In this document: positions 51,124 through 60,000 of the stretch, one piece after another | Layout: each line of letters begins with the position of its first letter | How positions within the stretch are numbered: position 1 is the stretch's first letter | Source: Rhodoferax sp. | Lineage (GTDB): Bacteria > Pseudomonadota > Gammaproteobacteria > Burkholderiales > Burkholderiaceae_C | Length of the DNA stretch: 64,000 bases | Reading direction: 5' to 3' | Assembly (NCBI RefSeq): GCF_030697375.1 | Contig: NZ_JAUYQD010000025.1 | Coordinates: forward strand, 26,156-90,155 | Position numbers and translations under genes: made by a program | The notes under the pieces: model-generated | The model's database searches: none | Seen by the model: the letters and a program-made list of their open reading frames with translations, nothing else | Told to the model about the DNA's origin: nothing

Positions 51124-52782
51124 ATGCCCCATGTAGATGCGTCTTTCAGGCCCGTTTCCGCGTTGACGGAATTGGGCGACCGCGTGCTGATGTTTGCCAT
51201 TGGCCTGTGTGCCGTGGCCAGCGTCCTCATGGGTTTGCAGTTCGTGGAATCCGGCTTGGCCATAGGTGCCACCTTGGCGCTGCTGGTTTTGGCGGGCGTC
51301 GGTTATGCGATGACCCAAAACACGCCGGCCTGCCGCTATGTGCTCGCCTTTGTGCTGGTCGCCTTTGTGGCGCTGCACATCCAGTTGTCGCGCGGCATGA
51401 TCGAGCTGCACTTTGGCGTCTTTGTGGTGCTGGCCTTCTTGATGGTCTACCTGGACTGGCGCGTCATTGTGTTTGCCGCCACCTTGTTTGCCCTCCACCA
51501 CGTGGCATTTGACCGCATGCAGGCGGCGGGATGGGGCCTGTATTGCACCACCGAGCCCAGTTTTTTGCGCATTCTTCTGCATGCGGCGTATGTGGTGATT
51601 CAGACGGGTGTCGAGGTCGTATTGGCCATCCACATCAGCCGATCCTCCCGGGAGGGCGAAGAGCTGCTGCGCTTGATCACACTGGTCAACCGGTCCGAGG
51701 GCATTGCCCTCAATGTGTCCGCTGAAAACACACACACCGCCGGAGGCAAGGTGCTCCAGTCGACTCTGCAGCGCATGCACGCGGCAGTGTCCAGCGTGCG
51801 GGCGGGCTCCAGCAGCATGGAGTTGGCTTCTATCGAAATTGCCAACGGCAACCAGGACCTGAGCGACCGCACGGAACAAACCGCCAGCAACTTGCAGCGC
51901 ACCGCCAGCAGCATGGCCGCGCTGACCAGCACGGTCAACCAATCTGCCGACAACGCCCGCCAGGCCAACCAATTGGCCATGAGTGCCAGCACCGTGGCCA
52001 TCAAGGGCGGTGAAGTGGTGGCGCAGGTGGTGCTGACCATGGAGGGCATCAACGAGAGTTCGCGCAAGATTTCCGACATCATTCAAGTGATCGACGGCAT
52101 TGCCTTCCAGACCAATATTTTGGCGCTGAACGCCGCCGTGGAAGCCGCACGCGCGGGCGAGCAGGGCCGGGGCTTCGCGGTCGTGGCCTCGGAGGTGCGC
52201 TCTTTGGCGGGCCGCTCGGCCGACGCTGCCAAGGAAATCAAATCCCTCATCAACGCCAGTGTGGAGCGGGTGGAGCGTGGCACCCTTTTGGTGGGCGAGG
52301 CCGGCACCACCATGACCGAAGTGGTCAGCAGCATCAAGCGGGTGACCGACATCATGGGCGAGATCAGCGCCGCCAGCGCGGAGCAAGCCTCCGGCGTGGC
52401 ACAAATCGGCGAAGCCGTGGCGCAAATGGACCAGGCGACCCAGCAAAATGCCACGCTGGTCGAGCAAATGGCCGCAGCGGCCGGGGGCCTCAAGTCCCAG
52501 GCACAGGAATTGGTGCAAACCGTGGCGGTGTTTGTCTCCGATGAAGGCGACCGAGCCCCCGCACAAGGCCCGCGCCGCGCGGCCTACAGTGCCCCCACAC
52601 CGCCCAGGCCCCTTGCACCAGCACCCCGCAAAACCTTGCCGGCCTCGCCATTGAGAATTGCGGCCAAGGCCGCGCCCTTGAAAGCCAAGGCTGGCGCACC
52701 AGCGGCCACCCCATCCAAAATGGCCACGGCGGCGAAGAAGCCAACGTCTGCGGGCGGCGATCAGGACTGGGAGACTTTTTAA
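51124..52782 (+). CDS. Methyl-accepting chemotaxis protein with six-TM sensor and C-terminal DWETF
   Basis: 552 residues, AAGGAG before ATG 51124. Instead of a periplasmic loop, the first ~180 residues form six TM helices with conserved-looking His residues ([40 protein letters not shown]). No clear HAMP. MCP hairpin ~240-480 with [36 protein letters not shown], an Ala/Pro/Lys linker, and the last five residues DWETF, matching the NWETF tether of E. coli Tar/Tsr that docks CheR/CheB. The membrane-embedded sensor and its place behind cydAB suggest energy, redox or oxygen sensing. Confidence 0.88.
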   Translation: MPHVDASFRPVSALTELGDRVLMFAIGLCAVASVLMGLQFVESGLAIGATLALLVLAGVGYAMTQNTPACRYVLAFVLVAFVALHIQLSRGMIELHFGVFVVLAFLMVYLDWRVIVFAATLFALHHVAFDRMQAAGWGLYCTTEPSFLRILLHAAYVVIQTGVEVVLAIHISRSSREGEELLRLITLVNRSEGIALNVSAENTHTAGGKVLQSTLQRMHAAVSSVRAGSSSMELASIEIANGNQDLSDRTEQTASNLQRTASSMAALTSTVNQSADNARQANQLAMSASTVAIKGGEVVAQVVLTMEGINESSRKISDIIQVIDGIAFQTNILALNAAVEAARAGEQGRGFAVVASEVRSLAGRSADAAKEIKSLINASVERVERGTLLVGEAGTTMTEVVSSIKRVTDIMGEISAASAEQASGVAQIGEAVAQMDQATQQNATLVEQMAAAAGGLKSQAQELVQTVAVFVSDEGDRAPAQGPRRAAYSAPTPPRPLAPAPRKTLPASPLRIAAKAAPLKAKAGAPAATPSKMATAAKKPTSAGGDQDWETF

Positions 52783-52807
52783 GCCAAGCCGCTGGGCGTA
52801 CACCAGT

Positions 52808-52857
52808 TGCTCCTGAATTAATAGCTGCCTGCGCAATGTATTCGGGGGCTGGAGGCC
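52808..52857 (-). repeat. Dispersed ~50-bp repeat, copy 7
   Basis: Reverse orientation; contains AATTAATAGCTGCCTGCGCA and TTCGGGGGCTGGAGGCC on the plus strand. It lies between the convergent chemoreceptor and IcmF genes. Confidence 0.8.
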
Positions 52858-52885
52858 AATTTGGCTCCCAACCCAAGCCATCAAC

Positions 52886-55800
52886 CTACATATTCCGCCG
52901 GTACTGCCCCCCCACCTCAAACAGCGCATTCGTAATCTGCCCCAGCGAGCAGCAGCGCACCGCGTCCATCAGCACCTCGAACACATTCTTGTTGTCGATC
53001 ACGGCCTGTTGCAGGCGTTTCAACATCGCGGGGGATTCGGCGGCGTGCTGGGCATGGAAATCGGCCAGGCGTTTGAGCTGACTTTGCTTCTCTTCGTCGG
53101 TACTGCGGGCCAGTTCCAGCTTGTCCATGACCTGGTCGCCGTGCGGGTTGCGGAAGGTGTTGACGCCGATGATGGGCAGCTCGCCGGTGTGTTTGAGCAT
53201 CTCGTAGTGCATGGACTCGTCCTGGATCTTGCCGCGCTGGTAGCCGGTCTCCATGGCGCCCAGCACGCCGCCACGCTCGGCGATGCGCTCAAACTCCGAC
53301 AGCACCGCTTCTTCCAGCAGCTCGGTCAGCTCTTCGATGATGAAGGCGCCCTGGCCCGGGTTTTCGTTCTTGGCCAGGCCCCACTCGCGGTTGATGATGA
53401 GCTGGATCGCCATGGCGCGGCGCACCGACTCTTCGGTGGGCGTGGTGATGGCTACGTCGAAGGCGTTGGTGTGCAGGCTGTTGCAGTTGTCGTAGATGGC
53501 GATCAGGGCCTGCAGCGTGGTGCGGATGTCGTTGAACTGGATTTCCTGCGCGTGCAGGCTGCGCCCGCTGGTCTGGATGTGGTATTTGAGCTTTTGGCTG
53601 CGCTCGTTGGCGCCGTATTTTTCCTTCATGGCCACGGCCCAGATGCGCCGCGCCACGCGGCCCATCACCGTGTACTCGGGGTCCATGCCGTTGGAGAAGA
53701 AGAAGCTCAGGTTGGGCGCAAAGTCGTCAATGTGCATGCCGCGCGCCAGGTAGGCTTCCACCAGCGTGAAGCCGTTGGAGAGCGTAAAGGCGAGTTGGCT
53801 GATGGGGTTGGCGCCGGCTTCGGCGATGTGGTAGCCGCTGATGCTCACGCTGTAGAAGTTGCGCACGTCGTGGTGCACAAAGTACTCAGCGATGTCGCCC
53901 ATCACCTTCAGGCTGAATTCGGTGGAGAAGATGCAGGTGTTTTGGCCCTGGTCTTCTTTCAGAATGTCGGCTTGCACCGTGCCGCGCACATTGGCCAGCA
54001 CCCATTCGCGGATTTTTTGGGCTTCGGTGTCGGTGGGCTCACGGCCGTTGTCGGCCTGGAATTTCTCCAGGTTCTGGTCGATGGCGGCGTTCATGAACAT
54101 GGCCAGGATGCTGGGCGCCGGGCCGTTGATGGTCATGGACACGCTGGTGGCCGGGTTGCACAAGTCAAAGCCGCCGTACAGCACCTTCAAATCGTCCAGC
54201 GAGGCGATACTCACGCCCGAGTTGCCGACCTTGCCGTAGATGTCCGGGCGCGGATCGGGGTCGTTGCCATAGAGCGTGACCGAATCGAACGCGGTGGACA
54301 AGCGCTTGGCCGCCATACCTTCGCTCAGCAGCTTGAAGCGGCGGTTGGTGCGAAAGGCGTCGCCTTCACCCGCGAACATGCGGGTCGGGTCCTCGCCCTC
54401 GCGCTTGAAGGCGAAGGTGCCGGCGGTGTAGGGGTAGCTGCCGGGCACGTTGTCCAGCATCAGCCATTTCAAAATTTCGCCATGGTCTTCAAAGGTGGGC
54501 AGAGCCACCTTGCGGATGGTGGTGCCACTCAGCGACTTGGTGGTGAGCGCGGTGCGCAGCTCCTTGTCGCGAATTTTGACGACGTATTCGTCCCCGGCAT
54601 AGGCCTTTTGCATTTCGGGCCACTGGGTCAAGAGCTTGCGCTCGGGCGCGCCCAACTGCTCCTCACGCAGCACGGCCAGATCCAGTACGGCCCCCACGGC
54701 GTTGGTCTTGTCCGGGTTGGCCTCTTGCAGCATGCGGCCCGAGGCGCGCAGCTGCTGCACCTCGCGGGCCATGCGGGCCTGGGCACGGGCGCGGGTTTTG
54801 TAACCGCGCACCGTGTCGCTGATTTCGGCCAGGTAGCGCGTGCGGGCAGCCGGCACCACCGGCGTCTGGTTGGAGCTGTGGCGCACATTCACACGGGGCA
54901 ACACACCCGTCTCCAGCAGCGGCACGCCCAGCGCTTGCAGGCGGGGCAGCAGGCCCTGGTACAGCGCGGTCACGCCGTCGTCGTTGAAGCGCGCGGCCAT
55001 GGTGCCAAACACCGGCATCTGCTCGGGCGGTGTGGTGAAAGCTTCCTTGTTGCGCTGCACCTGTTTGGCCACATCCCGCAGGGCGTCGCTGGCGCCTTTG
55101 CGGTCGAACTTGTTGATGGCCACAAACTCGGCAAAGTCCAGCATGTCGATCTTTTCCAACTGGCTGGCCGCGCCAAACTCGGGCGTCATCACGTACAGGG
55201 GCACATCCACCAGCGGCACGATGGCCGCGTCGCCCTGGCCGATGCCGGAGGTCTCGACGACGATCAAATCGAACCCCGCCACCTTGCAGGCGGCGATCAC
55301 GTCGGGCAGGGCGGCGCTGATCTCGGAGCCAAAATCGCGCGTGGCCAGGGAGCGCATGAAGACGCGGGAGCCCTGCTGCCAGGGAGAGATCGCGTTCATA
55401 CGGATACGGTCGCCCAAAAGCGCGCCACCACTCTTGCGCCGGCTGGGGTCAATAGAAATGACGGCCACCCGCAAACTGTCGTTCTGGTCCAGGCGCAAGC
55501 GGCGGATCAACTCGTCGGTGAGCGAAGACTTGCCCGCACCGCCGGTGCCGGTGATGCCCACAACTGCTATCTTTTTAGTAGCTGCTTGCGCACGTATTTC
55601 AAGGGCTAGAGCCTCATTAACCTTGGAAGTTTCGATGACGGTGAGCAACTGGGCCAGTGCGCGCCAGCTGGATTCGGTATGGCCCTGGATAGCCGTCAGA
55701 TCGGTAGGGGCGTAGCTGCTCAGGTCCTGGTCGCAGCGCATCACCATCTCGCCGATCATGCCGGCCAGGCCCATGCGCTGGCCGTCTTCGGGGCTGAAGA

Positions 55801-56182
55801 TACGGGTCACGCCATAGGCCTGCAACTCGGCAATTTCGCTGGGCACGATGACACCGCCGCCGCCGCCATACACCTTGATGTGTGCGCCGCCCCGGCTTTT
55901 GAGCAGGTCCACCATGTATTTGAAATACTCCACATGCCCGCCCTGGTAGGAGCTGATGGCAATGCCCTGCACATCCTCCTGCAAGGCGGCGGTCACCACT
56001 TCGTCCACGCTGCGGTTGTGCCCCAGGTGGATCACCTCGGCGCCCATGCCCTGCAGGATGCGGCGCATGATGTTGATCGCCGCGTCGTGCCCGTCAAACA
56101 GGCTGGCCGCCGTGACAAAACGGACTTTGTGGGTAGGGCGGTAGTTGGCCAGGGCCTTGAATTCAGCGGACAAATCGGTCAT
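52886..56182 (-). CDS. icmF: Fused isobutyryl-CoA mutase (IcmF)
   Basis: 1098 residues combining three parts: a B12-binding domain (~1-140; [15 protein letters not shown] with the cobalt-ligand His), a MeaB-like GTPase chaperone (~208-410; Walker [18 protein letters not shown], switch [23 protein letters not shown]) and the (beta/alpha)8 acyl-CoA mutase (~560-1098; [68 protein letters not shown]). It interconverts isobutyryl-CoA and n-butyryl-CoA using adenosylcobalamin; GTPase keeps the cofactor loaded. Residues ~190-206 in the linker between domains one and two ([16 protein letters not shown]) are encoded by a dispersed-repeat copy. Confidence 0.95.
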   Translation of the reverse strand: MTDLSAEFKALANYRPTHKVRFVTAASLFDGHDAAINIMRRILQGMGAEVIHLGHNRSVDEVVTAALQEDVQGIAISSYQGGHVEYFKYMVDLLKSRGGAHIKVYGGGGGVIVPSEIAELQAYGVTRIFSPEDGQRMGLAGMIGEMVMRCDQDLSSYAPTDLTAIQGHTESSWRALAQLLTVIETSKVNEALALEIRAQAATKKIAVVGITGTGGAGKSSLTDELIRRLRLDQNDSLRVAVISIDPSRRKSGGALLGDRIRMNAISPWQQGSRVFMRSLATRDFGSEISAALPDVIAACKVAGFDLIVVETSGIGQGDAAIVPLVDVPLYVMTPEFGAASQLEKIDMLDFAEFVAINKFDRKGASDALRDVAKQVQRNKEAFTTPPEQMPVFGTMAARFNDDGVTALYQGLLPRLQALGVPLLETGVLPRVNVRHSSNQTPVVPAARTRYLAEISDTVRGYKTRARAQARMAREVQQLRASGRMLQEANPDKTNAVGAVLDLAVLREEQLGAPERKLLTQWPEMQKAYAGDEYVVKIRDKELRTALTTKSLSGTTIRKVALPTFEDHGEILKWLMLDNVPGSYPYTAGTFAFKREGEDPTRMFAGEGDAFRTNRRFKLLSEGMAAKRLSTAFDSVTLYGNDPDPRPDIYGKVGNSGVSIASLDDLKVLYGGFDLCNPATSVSMTINGPAPSILAMFMNAAIDQNLEKFQADNGREPTDTEAQKIREWVLANVRGTVQADILKEDQGQNTCIFSTEFSLKVMGDIAEYFVHHDVRNFYSVSISGYHIAEAGANPISQLAFTLSNGFTLVEAYLARGMHIDDFAPNLSFFFSNGMDPEYTVMGRVARRIWAVAMKEKYGANERSQKLKYHIQTSGRSLHAQEIQFNDIRTTLQALIAIYDNCNSLHTNAFDVAITTPTEESVRRAMAIQLIINREWGLAKNENPGQGAFIIEELTELLEEAVLSEFERIAERGGVLGAMETGYQRGKIQDESMHYEMLKHTGELPIIGVNTFRNPHGDQVMDKLELARSTDEEKQSQLKRLADFHAQHAAESPAMLKRLQQAVIDNKNVFEVLMDAVRCCSLGQITNALFEVGGQYRRNM
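55565..55613 (-). repeat. Dispersed ~50-bp repeat, copy 8, inside icmF
   Basis: Sense orientation in the icmF frame: TGCGCAAGCAGCTACTAAAA then AGATAGCA. It codes for part of the interdomain linker without breaking the frame. Confidence 0.85.
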
Positions 56183-56194
56183 GGTAATGGGCGG

Positions 56195-56220
56195 AGTTGA
56201 CGTTTACGTAAACGTCAACT
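56195..56220. promoter_or_regulatory. 26-bp perfect palindrome upstream of icmF
   Basis: Half-site AGTTGACGTTTAC followed directly by its reverse complement. It starts 12 bases before the icmF ATG, so a bound dimer would block initiation. The ACGTTTACGTAAACGT core resembles operators of MerR-type acyl-CoA/branched-chain degradation regulators (LiuR-like) as I recall them; no such regulator is in the window. Confidence 0.7.
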
Positions 56221-56310
56221 GTAAACCATTTAGCCCCACCACGGCTTACATTGGCAGCACCTCAGGAAAATTCTGGCCGAACAGGACTTGTTTTCAGCGC
56301 TGTTGGCGTG

Positions 56311-56538
56311 TCACCGCGGGCTGCTGGAGCGTTTGGCGGCGGCCGTCCATTGCCGTGCTATTTCCATGGGGCTGCTCGGGGCCAATCCCGTGCCCGGTAC
56401 TGGAGCGCTGTCTGGAATAAAGGTGGTTCCGACATAAAACCCCGGTATGTGCTGTACCGCCGTGCTGGGCTTTGCTGCCCTGTCTGGGGATTGAACCGTG
56501 CTGGGCTGCTCCGCCACCGTGATATCGATCGTGCTCAT
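56311..56538 (-). CDS. Small hypothetical protein
   Basis: 75 residues from ATG 56538 (MSTIDITVAEQPSTVQSPDRAAKPSTAVQHIPGFYVGTTFIPDSAPVPGTG), with AAAGGA seven bases upstream. Pro/Ser/Thr-rich and probably disordered, with a single GFYVGTTFIPDSAPVPG motif; no signal or TM segment. The frame is open further upstream but that part lacks a ribosome site. Between icmF and the divergent rhodanese gene. No family recognised; coding status is supported mainly by the start region. Confidence 0.5.
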   Translation of the reverse strand: MSTIDITVAEQPSTVQSPDRAAKPSTAVQHIPGFYVGTTFIPDSAPVPGTGLAPSSPMEIARQWTAAAKRSSSPR

Positions 56539-56813
56539 TATTTTTTCCTTTGCTACACCCTGGTCAATGCAGGCCTTGGGGTGATTACATCCCGATTGCC
56601 CCCGGGAATGAAATGCACCGCCCCTTGAGCGCCAACTAAACCCGTTGTTCGTGAATTTGTCCCGGTTTTTCCGGGGCTGCGGTGTGGTGGTGGTACTGCA
56701 CTCCCGTGCTCCAGCGCACTGCCTGCCCTGGGGGACAGCCCTCCAGCCGAAATCCTTTAAAGTCACAACCCAAGCCATCCGCGTTTTGTGGAACCCTTTT
56801 CGTCGAAAACACC

Positions 56814-57320
56814 ATGCAAACACCCCACATCCCCCAGCCCCAGTGCAGCGATAGTGCAGTTCCGCCCCCGGACAGTCCAACCTTTGGCCGCAGTGCCGAC
56901 GGCACCCTCCCCCACGCGGTGCGTGCTGGCGCCGGTTATGCCGGCGATGTATCCGCACAGCTGGCCTGTGCGTGGTGGCAGGCAGGAGACGCTGTATTGA
57001 TCGACGTGCGCACCGATGCCGAGCGCGAATGGGTGGGCTTTGTCCCCGGCGCGGTGGCGGTGGCTTGGAAGCAATGGCCCGGCATGGTCATGAACGCCGG
57101 GTTTGACGATGCCATCCGTGCTGCTGTGCCCGTCGGAAAAAAGGCCGTGCTGCTGTGCCGCAGCGGTGTGCGTTCCGTTGCCGCCGCCAAGCGCGCCAGC
57201 GAGCTGGGCCTGGAGGCCTACAACATTCTGGAAGGCTTTGAAGGTGACCTGGACAGCCAGGCCCAGCGGGGGCACCAAGGCGGATGGCGCATGCGTGGCC
57301 TTCCTTGGCGACAAGGCTGA
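56814..57320 (+). CDS. Rhodanese-like domain protein
   Basis: 168 residues from ATG 56814. Single rhodanese domain (~45-150): [25 protein letters not shown], and the active loop [21 protein letters not shown] with Cys115 as persulfide carrier (CRSGVRS). Cytosolic sulfurtransferase; the first ~40 residues are a Pro-rich extension. Directly precedes coaX (7 bp), so the two are probably co-transcribed. Confidence 0.88.
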   Translation: MQTPHIPQPQCSDSAVPPPDSPTFGRSADGTLPHAVRAGAGYAGDVSAQLACAWWQAGDAVLIDVRTDAEREWVGFVPGAVAVAWKQWPGMVMNAGFDDAIRAAVPVGKKAVLLCRSGVRSVAAAKRASELGLEAYNILEGFEGDLDSQAQRGHQGGWRMRGLPWRQG

Positions 57321-57327
57321 ACACGGC

Positions 57328-58095
57328 ATGACGTTTCTCGCATTGGACATTGGCAATACCCGCTTGAAGTGGGCCCTGTACGCTGCCCCCCGCGCGGGGG
57401 CTCCCCTCCTGGCAGAAGGGGCCGAGTTTCTGGAAAACATCGACCGGCTGGCCGAAGGTGCATGGTCTGGGCTCAAGGCGCCCACCCACATTCTGGGCTG
57501 CGTGGTGGCGGGTGACGCCGTCAAGCGACGGGTGCAGGACCAGATGGAGTTGTGGGAAGTCGCCCCCCAGTGGGTGGTGGCCAGCGAATCGGAGGCGGGT
57601 CTGCGCAACGGCTACGACCACCCGACCCGCTTGGGCGCCGACCGCTGGGTCGCCATGATAGGCGGCTACCACCACATGCTGGCCCAAGGCGATCCGCGCC
57701 CCATGGTGGTGGTGATGGTCGGCACCGCCGTGACCGTGGAAGCGGTGGACATCCATGGCAAGTTTTTGGGCGGATTGATCTTGCCGGGCCACGGCATCAT
57801 GCTACGCGCCCTGGAGTCCGGCACCGCCGGCCTGCACGTGCCCACCGGCGAGGTGCGCGAATTCCCCACCAACACCAGCGACGCCCTGACCAGCGGCGGC
57901 ACCTACGCCATTGCAGGCGCGGTGCAGTGCATGGTGCAGCACCTGCGCGCGCATTGCGGCGTGGAGCCCAAATGCATCATGACCGGCGGCGCGGGCTGGA
58001 AGATGGCCCCCAGCATGTCGGTGCCCTTCGAGCTGGTGGACAATCTGATTTTCGAGGGACTATTGCAAATGGCGCAGCGCCGGTTTCCCAGCTGA
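57328..58095 (+). CDS. coaX: Type III pantothenate kinase
   Basis: 255 residues from ATG 57328 ([18 protein letters not shown]). ASKHA-fold phosphate loop [21 protein letters not shown], the [11 protein letters not shown] motif with the catalytic Asp region, and [14 protein letters not shown]. It phosphorylates pantothenate in the first step of CoA synthesis, is insensitive to CoA feedback and needs K+. Commonly beside birA in betaproteobacteria; here the partner is a rhodanese. Confidence 0.93.
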   Translation: MTFLALDIGNTRLKWALYAAPRAGAPLLAEGAEFLENIDRLAEGAWSGLKAPTHILGCVVAGDAVKRRVQDQMELWEVAPQWVVASESEAGLRNGYDHPTRLGADRWVAMIGGYHHMLAQGDPRPMVVVMVGTAVTVEAVDIHGKFLGGLILPGHGIMLRALESGTAGLHVPTGEVREFPTNTSDALTSGGTYAIAGAVQCMVQHLRAHCGVEPKCIMTGGAGWKMAPSMSVPFELVDNLIFEGLLQMAQRRFPS

Positions 58096-58119
58096 GGGGC
58101 GCGCCCCAGGCCCGGTGGC

Positions 58120-58728
58120 TCAGATATCAAGCAACTGGGAAAAATCGGTATCGGTGGAGCGCCGCCGCTCGTCGGACAGCACCGTGCTCAACTCAAACCC
58201 ATGCTCCACCACGGTCACCTCGGTCTGGTCAGCCGGCGGCCCGGCCAGAATGGCTTGGTCCACCATGCGCATCAGAATGGTACGGGCCACCTCGGGCGAC
58301 TCGCCGTGTAAATCAAATGTCACGTTGACCGTGAGGCGCACCGTCGCCAAGTCAGGCACCCGTTGCGGCTGCCGCAAATCCGTACCGCTGTCTTGCAGCA
58401 AGGCTCCATCCGGCGCAACGAACAAAATACGCGCAGGCAATTTGGGCGACAACACATGCGATTGGCCGTCGGCATTAACCACCAGCATGGTGCCGTTGCC
58501 AAAGTCACGGGCCCAAGCCGTTTTCCCCTCCTTAAACCCCCGAATGGCAAAACCGTATTCGCGCGGCGACACAAAAAATCGCCCCGTGGCATCTACCGAA
58601 GGGTCGACGACCTCCACGTCGTCGTGCACAAAGGTATAGCGAATATTCCCGGGGGACGTTTGCCGCCGGGCGGCCAACGGCAAGCCGACTGGCTTTGCGC
58701 GAGAGTTCAACTCACTCCAGTCTGTCAT
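58120..58728 (-). CDS. Hypothetical protein downstream of the M20 gene
   Basis: 202 residues starting MTDWSELNSRAKPVGLPLAARRQTSPGNIRYTFVHDDVEVVDPSVD. Beta-rich centre (GRFFVSPREYGFAIRGFKEGKTAWARDFGNGTMLVVNADGQSHVL) and a C-terminal acidic helix (STVLSDERRRSTDTDFSQLLDI). No signal peptide, TM segment or recognised domain. It begins 11 bp after the M20 gene stop, so it belongs to the same transcript. Confidence 0.7.
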   Translation of the reverse strand: MTDWSELNSRAKPVGLPLAARRQTSPGNIRYTFVHDDVEVVDPSVDATGRFFVSPREYGFAIRGFKEGKTAWARDFGNGTMLVVNADGQSHVLSPKLPARILFVAPDGALLQDSGTDLRQPQRVPDLATVRLTVNVTFDLHGESPEVARTILMRMVDQAILAGPPADQTEVTVVEHGFELSTVLSDERRRSTDTDFSQLLDI

Positions 58729-58739
58729 GGCGACTCCCG

Positions 58740-59963
58740 TTACTTTGAAGGGTATGGATCATACCCACCTCCCACATTTGGCATAAGCCAAGCTTCCGCC
58801 AAACGCACCCAGTAGGTCGCACCCAGAGGGATGAGGTGGTCATTGAAGTCGTAGCTGGGGTTGTGCAGCATGCAGGGGCCGCCACCATGGCCCAGGGCGC
58901 GGTGGTCGCCGTCCCCGTTGGCAAGAAAGCTGTAGCAACCGGGTTTGGCCATGAGCATGTAAGAAAAGTCCTCGGCGCCCATGGTGGGCTCTTGCTGCTC
59001 CACATTGTCCTCACCCACGATGCTGGCCATCACCCGGCGCGCAAATTCAGTCTCCCTGCTTGCGTTAATCGTAGGCGGATAGTTGCGCACAAACTCAAAC
59101 TCACACTGCGCACCATAGGCCGCAGCGGTGTGGCTGGCAATGTCGCGCATACGTTGCTCGATCATGTCCAGCACCTCCAGCGTAAAAGTCCGCACCGTGC
59201 CCTGCAGCTCACACGCATCGGGGATGACGTTGGTGGCCTCACCCGCATGGATCATGGTGACCGAGATCACCCCGGCGTCAATCGGTTTCTTGTTGCGGCT
59301 GATGATGGTCTGGAAGGCCTGCACCATCTGGCAGGCCACCAGCACCGGGTCCAGCGCGTTGTGCGGCAAGGCGGCGTGCCCGCCTTTGCCCCGCACCACA
59401 ATCTTGAATTCATTGCTGGACGCCATCACCGGCCCACTGCTGGCTGCAAACTTGCCCACCTGAGAGCCCGGCCAGTTGTGCATACCAAACACGGCCTCCA
59501 CCGGGAAACGCTCAAACAGCCCGTCTTTGATCATTTCCCGAGCCCCACCGCCGCCCTCCTCTGCGGGCTGAAAAATCAAATAGACCGTACCGTCAAAATG
59601 GCGTTCTGTCGCCAAGTACTGCGCCGCTGCCAGCAACATGGCGGTATGGCCATCGTGCCCACAGGCGTGCATCTTTCCCGGGTTCCGGCTGGCGTGGTCA
59701 AAGGTATTGAACTCCTGCATGGGCAAGGCGTCCATATCGGCCCGCAGGGCGATGGCACGCGGCGAGCTGCCCGCCTTGACGATGCCCACCACGCCGGTAC
59801 CACCCAGCCCCCGGTGCACGGGGATCCCCCATTGGGTCAATTGGCTGGCCACCACCTCGGCGGTACGGACTTCTTCAAAACACAGTTCAGGATGGGCGTG
59901 CAGGTCACGGCGCAAGACGGCGATCTCTGCGGCACTGTTGACAATAGATTGAATCAGGTTCAT
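58740..59963 (-). CDS. M20 family amidohydrolase (hippurate hydrolase-like)
   Basis: 407 residues, usual for the M20D amidohydrolases. Metal-binding/catalytic segments: RADMDALPMQE, HACGHDGHTAMLLAAAQYL, FQPAEEGGGGAREMI (catalytic Glu pair) and the dimerisation domain ~185-300, ending with MGAEDFSYMLMAKPG. Cleaves N-acyl or N-carbamoyl amino acids such as hippurate; specificity cannot be read from sequence. Cytosolic. Divergent from the molybdopterin oxidoreductase gene, only ~30-40 bp apart. Confidence 0.9.
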   Translation of the reverse strand: MNLIQSIVNSAAEIAVLRRDLHAHPELCFEEVRTAEVVASQLTQWGIPVHRGLGGTGVVGIVKAGSSPRAIALRADMDALPMQEFNTFDHASRNPGKMHACGHDGHTAMLLAAAQYLATERHFDGTVYLIFQPAEEGGGGAREMIKDGLFERFPVEAVFGMHNWPGSQVGKFAASSGPVMASSNEFKIVVRGKGGHAALPHNALDPVLVACQMVQAFQTIISRNKKPIDAGVISVTMIHAGEATNVIPDACELQGTVRTFTLEVLDMIEQRMRDIASHTAAAYGAQCEFEFVRNYPPTINASRETEFARRVMASIVGEDNVEQQEPTMGAEDFSYMLMAKPGCYSFLANGDGDHRALGHGGGPCMLHNPSYDFNDHLIPLGATYWVRLAEAWLMPNVGGGYDPYPSK

Positions 59964-60000
59964 GCGCCATTATTGCGCTGCAGGCTTTACCATGCCAGGC

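Noticed and set aside
53009..55609. 866-codon open frame on the plus strand opposite icmF
   Set aside because: Shadow of the GC-rich icmF gene; low-complexity His/Gln/Gly/Ala-rich translation and no family signature. The same applies to long antisense frames opposite htpG (12500-14341), the hybrid kinase (24323-26683), livM (4643-5863) and the acyl-CoA synthetase (7950-9647).
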